The notes under the pieces: generated by a model | The model's input: only the letters and a program-made list of their open reading frames with translations | The model's database searches: none | What the model was told of the DNA's origin: nothing | DNA from: Proteobacteria bacterium ST_bin16 | GTDB taxonomy: Bacteria; Pseudomonadota; Gammaproteobacteria; Burkholderiales; Nitrosomonadaceae | Assembly (NCBI GenBank): GCA_002083595.1 | Contig: MSXT01000064.1 | Coordinates: forward strand, 1-12,759 | Reading direction: 5' to 3' | DNA length: 12,759 bases | Program-made: the position numbers and the translations under genes | Shown here: in pieces, positions 1 to 6,376 of the stretch | Position numbering within the stretch: position 1 is the stretch's first letter | How the letters are laid out: the number at the start of each line of letters is the position of its first letter

Positions 1-40
1 CCTCTGATAGTCTAGAGCCTTTTATAAATACTAAGGAAAT

Positions 41-703
41 ATGAGAAACCAACTAAGACAATTCGCAGTAATAGGACTGGGCAGGTTTGGTTCGGCAGCC
101 TCACTAGAGCTGATGCGATTTGGTCATTCAGTTATTGGAATTGACATTGATGCAAAAATTGTAAACAAGCTGGCGGATCAATTGACGCTCGCAGCAATAG
201 CAGATGCTACTGATGAGAATGCTCTTAAAGACTTAAATATTTCCAATTGCGATGCAGCTATCGTAGCTATTGGCGAGAGTCTAGAAGCCAGCATACTTTG
301 CGTGCTGCTGCTAAAAAATATGGGCATTAATGAGATTTGGGCCAAAGCTTCTTCAAAACCACACCATACTATACTCTCAAGAATTGGAATTTCTCGCATT
401 GTGCATCCTGAAGAAGAAATGGGCATGAAAGTAGCACAATCACTTAATTATCCAATGGTCAATCATTACATGCCCATTGGCTTCAATTTATATATAGTTG
501 AAATAAAAATAACAGAGAAATGTCACGATATTTCTATCAAAGACTTATTAAAAGATATTCGTGATCCTATCGATCCCTTATTAGTACGAAGAAATAGAGA
601 AATTATAAAATCCATTGAACCCGATTTTATTTTGGAATTGAATGACTCTCTAGTGTTATCCGGCTCGCTGGATACTCTTGCCTCAATTGCCCCGAGGTTA
701 TAG
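41..703 (+). CDS. ktrA: Ktr/Trk potassium uptake regulatory subunit (RCK protein)
   Basis: This is the cytoplasmic gating subunit of a K+ uptake system; family members form a ring beneath the membrane subunit and open or close it on nucleotide binding. Residues 8-17 form the Rossmann glycine motif (G12-x-G14-x-x-G17), with acidic D35 at the end of the second strand for the ribose, followed by an ADATDE stretch at 54-59. An RCK_N domain spans about 7-130 and a TrkA-C domain about 140-220. At 220 aa with one RCK unit it is the short KtrA type, not the double-length TrkA of E. coli. The start ATG has AAGGA at 33-37, a rather short spacing. The stop lies 5 bases before the channel gene, so the two are surely co-transcribed. 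Only 40 bases precede the gene, so its promoter cannot be judged. Confidence 0.93.
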   Translation: MRNQLRQFAVIGLGRFGSAASLELMRFGHSVIGIDIDAKIVNKLADQLTLAAIADATDENALKDLNISNCDAAIVAIGESLEASILCVLLLKNMGINEIWAKASSKPHHTILSRIGISRIVHPEEEMGMKVAQSLNYPMVNHYMPIGFNLYIVEIKITEKCHDISIKDLLKDIRDPIDPLLVRRNREIIKSIEPDFILELNDSLVLSGSLDTLASIAPRL

Positions 704-708
704 CGATA

Positions 709-2076
709 ATGAAGCCGTGGGACCCTCATGTACTACCTTACAAACCTATCATCGCTGCAAAAAAGAATTTACTCAACCTTAGCCCGCCGGCAGTTTTATT
801 TCTCGGCTTTGCATTGCTCATTGCGGTCGGTACCGTTTTACTAAAGCTGCCTATCGCCTCGTATGATGAAACTAGTTGGTTACAGTCAATCTTTACAGCA
901 ACTTCCGCTGTGACGGTCACGGGATTGGCTGTACTCGATACCGGCACCCATTTTACCTTGTTTGGACAGATTGTTATCGCGCTGCTAATTCAAGCAGGAG
1001 GTTTGGGATTTATGACTTTTGCTATTGTTGCCGCAGTGAGCCTAGGTGCAAAGTTAGGAATTGGTCAGCAGATAATTGCACAAGAAGCATTCAACCAAAC
1101 TAACCTGGAAAAGGTGACTTTTATTGCAAAATATGTGCTGATTTATTCCTTTCTTATAGAATTTACTGGATTCATATTGCTTGTTTTAACTTGGTTTAAT
1201 GAACTGGGGTTAAGCACAGCCATCCATCATGCTTTTTTTTACACAGTTTCCGCATTCAATAATGCTGGTTTTGCTTTAAGCAGCAATAGCCTAACCCCTT
1301 ACTTTAATAACGTATCTGTTAATTTAGTAATCACTGCGCTTTTGATCATTGGAGGTATAGGTTTCTTAGTTTTAATTGATATAAAAACCCAGAAAAATTG
1401 GCATAAGCTGAATGTAAATACCAAAATTGTATTGTTGAGCACGCTCATAATCAATATATGCGCATTCGCACTCATATGGATTCTTGAAGCAAAGAACCCT
1501 GCAACCCTGGGCCTGTTATCAATCCCAGATCAAGCAATGACAGCCTGGTTTCAGGCGGTAACACCCAGAACGGCGGGTTTTAATACAGTGCCGATAGAAG
1601 AATTAACACAAGCCACAACGACTTTCATGATTTTATTGATGTATATTGGCGGAGGATCGTTGAGTACTGCCAGTGGACTGAAGATCGGGACTTTTGTTGT
1701 TCTGATAATGGCAACTTATGCTTTTTTACGACGAAGAGATGATGTTGTGATTCTTCAGCGTACCGTGCCACCAACGCAAGTCATGAAAGCCCTTGCACTG
1801 ACCATCGTTTCAATTATTATGATATTTTTTGGAATTTTTATCCTGACGCTGACTGAAAAGGCGCCTTTCATTGACATCGTTTTTGAAGTTGTCTCAGCTT
1901 TAAGCACCGTTGGATTATCCAGGGGATTAACCAACCAATTAAGTGTAACAGGTGAAATCGTTATCATTTTTTTGATGATTATTGGTCGTGTAGGACCACT
2001 GACTTTCGCTTATTTCTTTGCTTCTCCAAAGAAAAAATATATCAAATATGCGAATGCTGATATTCAGGTCGGTTAA
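709..2076 (+). CDS. ktrB: Ktr/Trk potassium uptake channel subunit
   Basis: This is the inner-membrane K+ translocating subunit, partner of the RCK protein just upstream. The 455 aa sequence shows the four membrane-pore-membrane repeats of the SKT superfamily. Each pore loop carries its selectivity-filter glycine: G72 in TVTGLA, G187 in NNAGFA, G290 in RTAGFN and G402 in STVGLS. The third repeat also has the small-residue intramembrane gate loop (GGGSLSTASGLK, 314-325). Length and the lack of an extra N-terminal hairpin favour KtrB over TrkH. A GAGG at 694-697 precedes the ATG. The C-terminus is short and basic. No clear hairpin terminator follows; the next 100 bases are A+T-rich and hold only a weak 12-base palindrome at 2122-2133. 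Confidence 0.94.
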   Translation: MKPWDPHVLPYKPIIAAKKNLLNLSPPAVLFLGFALLIAVGTVLLKLPIASYDETSWLQSIFTATSAVTVTGLAVLDTGTHFTLFGQIVIALLIQAGGLGFMTFAIVAAVSLGAKLGIGQQIIAQEAFNQTNLEKVTFIAKYVLIYSFLIEFTGFILLVLTWFNELGLSTAIHHAFFYTVSAFNNAGFALSSNSLTPYFNNVSVNLVITALLIIGGIGFLVLIDIKTQKNWHKLNVNTKIVLLSTLIINICAFALIWILEAKNPATLGLLSIPDQAMTAWFQAVTPRTAGFNTVPIEELTQATTTFMILLMYIGGGSLSTASGLKIGTFVVLIMATYAFLRRRDDVVILQRTVPPTQVMKALALTIVSIIMIFFGIFILTLTEKAPFIDIVFEVVSALSTVGLSRGLTNQLSVTGEIVIIFLMIIGRVGPLTFAYFFASPKKKYIKYANADIQVG

Positions 2077-2178
2077 TTTTATTATTCCCTTACAATCATA
2101 AATAACTACGATTTGAGATCAATTCAATTGAATCCATGATCCAAGTATCGGCATTAACCCTAATATATGATCAATTTC

Positions 2179-2208
2179 TTGACATAGACACTTCACGTCA
2201 GGTATGTT
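2179..2208 (+). promoter_or_regulatory. Sigma70-like promoter of the B12 locus
   Basis: A perfect -35 box TTGACA at 2179-2184 and a -10-like TATGTT at 2203-2208 are separated by 18 bases. Transcription would start near 2214-2216, exactly where the first pairing strand of the riboswitch begins. That fit is the main support, because the -10 matches only 4 of 6 consensus bases. Confidence 0.6.
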
Positions 2209-2214
2209 TCGCGC

Positions 2215-2416
2215 TCACATTTCAGGTGCTTTCAAGGTTTCGTTCTTGAAGGTTAAACGGGAAGCTGGTGCGTTTCAGTCGAATGCAACAAAGCCAGCAC
2301 TGCCCCCGCAACGGTAAATGAGTTAACCATCTGCAATAGGCCACTGTGTCATCACACGGGAAGGCGCAGATGTGGAATCGCTTCCACTCATGAGTCCGGA
2401 GACCGGCCCGAAGTGA
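2215..2416 (+). promoter_or_regulatory. Cobalamin riboswitch (aptamer)
   Basis: This RNA element senses adenosylcobalamin or related corrinoids and turns down the genes below it. All landmark segments are present in order: AGGTGC at 2224-2229, ACGGGAA at 2257-2263, GGTGC at 2267-2271, the conserved core GCCCCCGCAACGGTAA at 2302-2317, GCCACTG at 2340-2346, CGGGAAGGCG at 2357-2366, and the B12 box GAGTCCGGAGACCGG at 2392-2406. A closing P1 helix can form between TCAC-TTC (2215-2223, two-base bulge) and GAAGTGA (2410-2416). The core occurrence is certain; the outer ends are inferred from this pairing. It lies 142 bases before btuB, leaving room for an expression platform. Confidence 0.96.
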
Positions 2417-2557
2417 ATATTTCTACGGTATTGCGGCGGGCAATCAGTGGCATTTTGACCGGTTTTCATTGCACCGACCGGTTTTCTGTCCATTCCAATT
2501 TCCCTTCGCATTCCTTAATCATTGATAACGCGCGGGTGTGCGCGAAGGGATCAAATC
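2417..2557 (+). promoter_or_regulatory. Probable riboswitch expression platform and btuB leader
   Basis: This untranslated stretch holds three elements. A hairpin ATTGC/GCAAT at 2430-2444 has loop GGCGG, and the surrounding bases are complementary to the aptamer core at 2301-2311. An 11-base direct repeat GACCGGTTTTC lies at 2457-2467 and 2476-2486. A small hairpin CGCGC/GCGCG at 2529-2544 ends directly against the btuB Shine-Dalgarno sequence (AAGGGA, 2545-2550). I see no strong GC stem followed by a U-run, so control of translation seems likelier than termination. The mechanism is inferred. Confidence 0.6.
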
Positions 2558-4405
2558 ATGCAAAAATGCCGTCTAGCGGCAATGGCCGTGCTGTGGCCTG
2601 GCGCGGCAATAAATGCGTTTGCTGCGGATGCGGATCATCAGGAGAAACCGGTGATTGTCACGGCAACGCGTACGGCGCAAACCGCCGATGCTTCACTGGC
2701 CTCGGTAACGGTGATTACCCGCAAGGATATTGAGCGTCAGCAAGCGCGTTCGATTCAGGATTTATTTCGCGGTGTGCCGGGAATGAGCGTTTCCAACAAC
2801 GGCGGCGCCGGTAAAAGCACCGCAGTATTCATGCGCGGCAGCGAATCCGACCATGTGCTGGTCATGATCGACAATATCAAGGTCGGCTCCGCCACATCGG
2901 GTACAACCGCTTTTGAAAACATCCCGGTCGATCAAATTGAGCGCATTGAAATCGTGCGCGGCCCGCGCTCCAGTTTGTACGGCTCCGAAGCCATCGGTGG
3001 CGTGATTCATATTATTACGCGCAAAGGCAGCGGCAGCGGATTTAAACCGAGTTTCAATTTCGGTGGCGGCAGTTTCGCGACGTTGGAAGGCGCCACGGGA
3101 TTCGCATACGGTGGCAAGCAGGGCTGGTTGAATATGACAGCAAGCGGTATCGGTACGCGCGGATTTAATGCCTGTACCGGTTCCATCGATGCCGGTTGCT
3201 TTGTCGATTCATCCGACCCGACGTTATACGACAGAGATGGTTATCGCAATGTCGCAGGCAGCGCACGTGCGGGATACCGTTTCGACAACGGCCTGGAAAT
3301 CGATGGCAATTTTATGCAATCTTCCGGTAAAACCCAGTTTGACGGCAGTTTTGTCAATAAAGGGATTGTGATGCAGCAGGTTTTTGGCGGCACTGCACGC
3401 TATTCTCCGCTCAAATTCTGGCGCATCAATTTGATTGGTGGCAGTAGCCGTGAAGATTCGGATAATTTTCTCAACACCCTATTCCAAAGCCGCTTTAACA
3501 CGACACGCGATACCATTTCGGTATTGAACGATTTCACGATAAACCCTAATCATTTATTGACCATCGGCATGGATTATCAGAAAGATCATATCAATAGCAC
3601 CGAAGCTTTTACCGTGAATTCACGCACCAATTGGGGTGTTTTCGCACAGCATCAGGCCACCGTCGCCAAACATAATTTTCAGCTGTCGCTGCGGCATGAC
3701 GATAACCAGCAATTCGGCAGCCGCGTGACCGGCGGCACGGGCTGGGGTTACTCGCTCACCGATAATGTCCGCCTGCTGGCCAATTTCGGCAGCGCATTTA
3801 AAGCACCGACATTTAATGAATTGTATTTTCCCGGCTTCAGCAATCCGCATCTGCGTCCGGAAGATTCGCGCAGTTTTGAGTTCGGTACGCGCGGCAATGC
3901 AACTTGGGGAACTTGGTCGTTGAATGTCTACGAAAATCACATCTACCACTTGATCGCTTACGATGCCAGCATCTTCGCTCCCGCCAACGTCGATCAGGCG
4001 CGCATTCGCGGTTTTGAAGGCATACTCAGTGCGCAAATCAAAGGCTGGCAATTCAATACCAACCTGACGCTGATGGATCCTGAAAATCGATCTTCCGGGG
4101 TAAATCGCGGTAATATACTGCCACGGCGCGCCGCAGAATCGTTCCGGCTGGAAGCCGACCGGCAATTCGGCCAGTACCGGTTGGGTGCGATGCTGCTGGT
4201 CGAAGGCCAACGCTATGACGATTTGGCCAATACCCGCAAGTTGGACAGTTACGTGAAATTTGACCTGCGCGCCGAATATAATCTGAGTAAGCATTGGCGC
4301 TTACAAGGACGAATTGAAAATTTATTTAATGAACACTACCAAACCGCTGCATTCTACAATCAACCAGGGCGGAATTTTTTCGCTATGTTGCGTTATCAAC
4401 CCTAA
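2558..4405 (+). CDS. btuB: TonB-dependent vitamin B12 outer-membrane receptor
   Basis: It imports cobalamin and other corrinoids across the outer membrane using TonB/ExbBD energy. The ATG at 2558 is chosen because AAGGGA lies 7 bases upstream and a signal peptide follows (basic start, hydrophobic core, cleavage near A22-A23). An in-frame TTG at 2522 would spoil the signal. The resulting 615 aa is almost the size of E. coli BtuB. A TonB box-like segment (PVIVTATR, 31-38) leads into a plug domain with the conserved IERIEIVRGPRSSLYGSEA stretch, then a 22-strand-type barrel. C206 and C214 flank a short, Asp-rich loop that may be disulfide-bonded and Ca-binding, as loops in E. coli BtuB are; this is inference. 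The last residue is Pro after Tyr-Gln, not the usual terminal aromatic residue. Riboswitch control supports B12 as substrate. Confidence 0.95.
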   Translation: MQKCRLAAMAVLWPGAAINAFAADADHQEKPVIVTATRTAQTADASLASVTVITRKDIERQQARSIQDLFRGVPGMSVSNNGGAGKSTAVFMRGSESDHVLVMIDNIKVGSATSGTTAFENIPVDQIERIEIVRGPRSSLYGSEAIGGVIHIITRKGSGSGFKPSFNFGGGSFATLEGATGFAYGGKQGWLNMTASGIGTRGFNACTGSIDAGCFVDSSDPTLYDRDGYRNVAGSARAGYRFDNGLEIDGNFMQSSGKTQFDGSFVNKGIVMQQVFGGTARYSPLKFWRINLIGGSSREDSDNFLNTLFQSRFNTTRDTISVLNDFTINPNHLLTIGMDYQKDHINSTEAFTVNSRTNWGVFAQHQATVAKHNFQLSLRHDDNQQFGSRVTGGTGWGYSLTDNVRLLANFGSAFKAPTFNELYFPGFSNPHLRPEDSRSFEFGTRGNATWGTWSLNVYENHIYHLIAYDASIFAPANVDQARIRGFEGILSAQIKGWQFNTNLTLMDPENRSSGVNRGNILPRRAAESFRLEADRQFGQYRLGAMLLVEGQRYDDLANTRKLDSYVKFDLRAEYNLSKHWRLQGRIENLFNEHYQTAAFYNQPGRNFFAMLRYQP

Positions 4406-4420
4406 CATAAGGAGTTAAAC

Positions 4421-5002
4421 ATGCTGACTTTATCCACTCGCCATCAAATCGCTATTGGCTTGCTACTGGCAGTCTTAATAATGCTCACCCGCAGTCATCA
4501 TTTTGCCACGATGCATAACCTCGCTGACGCTTCCTGGGCGGTCTTCTTTCTGGCCGGCATTTATCTGCGTTCCGCATGGCCGTTGCTGGGATTCTTTGCC
4601 TTGGGCTGGGGATTGGATGTTGCCGCCACTACCTTGGGCGGTGTCAGTGATTTTTGTATGACACCGGCCTATTTCTTCTTACTGCCGGCTTATGCGTCGT
4701 TATGGCTCGCCGGACGCTGGTACGCCAAGCGCTATCAATTCTCCTGGAACACCGTTCTGCCGCTTTCCGCCAGCATCGTGGCCGGTTTAACGCTATGTGA
4801 ACTATTTTCCGGCGGCGGATTCTACTTCTTCTCCGGCCGCATTGCCGAAACCAGTTTCGCTGAATTCGGTACGCAACTGATCAAATATTTCCCGCTTTAT
4901 ATCGAAACCTTCGTATTTTATGCCGGTATCGCCGCCGTGATTCACGTGCTATTTACATTGATTGCGCAGCAACTCAATCCACGTAACACGTCGGCAGGAT
5001 AA
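4421..5002 (+). CDS. btuM: BtuM-type vitamin B12 transporter (solitary ECF S-component)
   Basis: A 193 aa protein with about six hydrophobic segments (about 9-22, 38-50, 53-72, 82-98, 111-130, 158-182), the size and shape of an ECF S-component. It follows btuB by 15 bases with an excellent TAAGGAG site, and no ECF ATPase or T-component, nor btuCDF, is nearby. BtuM proteins, described from Thiobacillus denitrificans, carry an essential cysteine near residue 80 that coordinates the corrin cobalt and removes the cyano group. Here Cys79 sits in a GGVSDFCMTPAY segment at the matching place, with H27, D66 and Y84 as further polar residues in or near membrane segments. I infer inner-membrane corrinoid uptake and decyanation. 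The family call rests on remembered features and context rather than an alignment. Confidence 0.85.
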   Translation: MLTLSTRHQIAIGLLLAVLIMLTRSHHFATMHNLADASWAVFFLAGIYLRSAWPLLGFFALGWGLDVAATTLGGVSDFCMTPAYFFLLPAYASLWLAGRWYAKRYQFSWNTVLPLSASIVAGLTLCELFSGGGFYFFSGRIAETSFAEFGTQLIKYFPLYIETFVFYAGIAAVIHVLFTLIAQQLNPRNTSAG

Positions 5003-5006
5003 CGGC

Positions 5007-5612
5007 ATGACCGATTCCGGACGCGCAGAGCGCTACCGCACGCGCATGCAGCACAAAAAAGAAGTCATCGACGCGGCGATTGCGCGTGCCGACCGCGAAC
5101 AAGGCTTATTGCTGATTCTCACCGGCAATGGCAAAGGCAAATCCAGTTCGGCCTTCGGTATGATGGCACGGGCACTGGGGCACGGCATGCGCGTTGGTGT
5201 GGCGCAATTTATCAAAGGCCGTTCGGATACCGGTGAAGAAGCTTTCTTCCGCGAACAACCGAATGTCACCTGGCATGTACTCGGCGAAGGTTTCACTTGG
5301 GATACACAAAACCTGGAACGCGACACGGAAACAGCTCGCCGGGGCTGGGCGGTGGTGCAAACCATGCTAAGCGATCCGGCGTTCGATTTGATCATCCTCG
5401 ACGAATTAACGTATCCGATCAAATTCGGCTGGCTGGATCTGAATACTGTTCTGAATGACCTGAAAAACCGTCCGGCCATGCAGCATGTCGTCATTACCGG
5501 GCGCGGTGCACCCGAGGCATTGTGTGAAGCGGCGGATACCGTCACTGAAATGACCGACGTCAAGCACGCCTACCGGGCGGGTGTTCAGGCGCAGAAAGGA
5601 ATCGATCTGTAA
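5007..5612 (+). CDS. cobO: Cob(I)yrinic acid a,c-diamide adenosyltransferase
   Basis: It transfers the 5'-deoxyadenosyl group of ATP to the cobalt of reduced corrinoids, both in synthesis and salvage (CobA/CobO/BtuR family). The 201 aa protein has the unusual P-loop GNGKGKSS at 40-47, the family signature GEGFTWDTQ at 93-101 and a Walker B-like LDELT around 131-135. An N-terminal helix (about 5-30) covers the active site in relatives. The ATG at 5007 is chosen because it lies 4 bases after the btuM stop and gives the usual family length; the open frame runs back to an earlier TTG inside btuM. Placement directly after BtuM fits adenosylation of freshly imported, decyanated corrinoid. Confidence 0.95.
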   Translation: MTDSGRAERYRTRMQHKKEVIDAAIARADREQGLLLILTGNGKGKSSSAFGMMARALGHGMRVGVAQFIKGRSDTGEEAFFREQPNVTWHVLGEGFTWDTQNLERDTETARRGWAVVQTMLSDPAFDLIILDELTYPIKFGWLDLNTVLNDLKNRPAMQHVVITGRGAPEALCEAADTVTEMTDVKHAYRAGVQAQKGIDL

Positions 5613-5616
5613 CGCC

Positions 5617-6282
5617 ATGCGTAATAGCCATCGCTTTAGTGATAGCGAACGTGCCGCCATCTATCGCGTGATCGCTGAACGCCGTGACATGCGGCATTTT
5701 CTTCCCGATCCGGTTGATCCTCTCATATTGAAACGCCTGCTCGCCGCCGCCCACCAGGCACCGAGTGTCGGCTTGATGCAGCCGTGGCGGTTTATCCGTA
5801 TCACCGATCCGCAGTTGCGCACGACTATCGCATCCATGGTGGAAGAAGAACGGCACCGCACCGCCGTTGCACTGGCGGAACGCAGCGACGAATTCATGCG
5901 TTTGAAAGTCGCCGGTATTCTGGAATGCGGAGAATTGCTAGTCGTCGCATTGAGTGACCGGCGCGAGCAACACATTTTTGGCCGCCGCACTTTGCCCGAA
6001 ATGGATCTGGCTTCGATCGCCTGTGCCATTCAGAACTTCTGGCTGGCTGCACGCGCCGAAGGATTAGGCATGGGTTGGGTGTCATTGTTCGATCCCATGC
6101 AGCTGGCTGAATTACTCTACATGCCTTCCGGTAGTAAGCCGGTTGCTATTCTATGCCTGGGCCATGTCGACGCTTTTTATCCCGCGCCGATGCTGAAGCT
6201 GCAAGGTTGGGCGGAAGAACGTCCGCTGCAAGAATTGCTTTTTCACAATCACTGGAACAACTCGGTAATGCCACCGGAATGA
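5617..6282 (+). CDS. bluB: 5,6-dimethylbenzimidazole synthase
   Basis: BluB is a flavin-destructase of the nitroreductase fold. It breaks down reduced FMN with O2 to 5,6-dimethylbenzimidazole, the lower ligand of true vitamin B12. Visible signatures in the 221 aa protein are ERRDMR at 21-26, APSVGLMQPWRF at 48-59, FGRRTLPEMD at 121-130 and the CAIQNFWLAARAEGLGMGW block from C136. These separate BluB from ordinary nitroreductases. The ATG lies 4 bases after the cobO stop; its own ribosome site is weak (GAAAGGA at 5594-5600 is distant), so translation may be coupled to cobO. Its presence implies aerobic life and self-sufficiency for the lower ligand, feeding CobT two genes downstream. Confidence 0.95.
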   Translation: MRNSHRFSDSERAAIYRVIAERRDMRHFLPDPVDPLILKRLLAAAHQAPSVGLMQPWRFIRITDPQLRTTIASMVEEERHRTAVALAERSDEFMRLKVAGILECGELLVVALSDRREQHIFGRRTLPEMDLASIACAIQNFWLAARAEGLGMGWVSLFDPMQLAELLYMPSGSKPVAILCLGHVDAFYPAPMLKLQGWAEERPLQELLFHNHWNNSVMPPE

Positions 6283-6376
6283 CTATTAGCCCGATTATTT
6301 TCTTTGCATGACAACGCCCGGAATACGCTTTGACTCTCATTCAGCATCAATTCCATAACATTGCGGAACACCCGCG
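6283..6376 (+). promoter_or_regulatory. bluB-cobQ gap with a weak candidate promoter
   Basis: This is the largest gap inside the B12 locus (94 bases). It contains TTGACT at 6330-6335 and CATAAC at 6354-6359, an 18-base spacing, which could serve as an internal promoter giving a very short leader before cobQ at 6377. No good Shine-Dalgarno sequence precedes cobQ and no terminator-like hairpin follows bluB. The promoter match is modest and may be chance. Confidence 0.25.

Noticed and set aside
2122..2133. Palindrome ATTCAATTGAAT after ktrB as a terminator or operator
   Set aside because: It is A+T-only apart from two C/G pairs, has no U-run and cannot form a stable loop; such palindromes are frequent in this A+T-rich stretch.
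2522..2557. Upstream TTG start for btuB
   Set aside because: The 12 added residues are charged and precede a good signal peptide, and the Shine-Dalgarno sequence at 2545-2550 lies within that extension and fits ATG 2558.
2413..2733. 106-codon plus-strand frame covering the leader and the start of btuB
   Set aside because: It starts in the riboswitch expression platform, has no ribosome site and reads out of frame through the BtuB signal and plug.
3620..4294. 224-codon open frame on the minus strand inside btuB
   Set aside because: It lies wholly antisense to a well-supported receptor gene, has no recognisable domain, and arises from codon-usage shadowing.
4962..5006. Upstream TTG start for cobO inside btuM
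   Set aside because: The extension overlaps btuM, lacks family character, and ATG 5007 gives the normal length.
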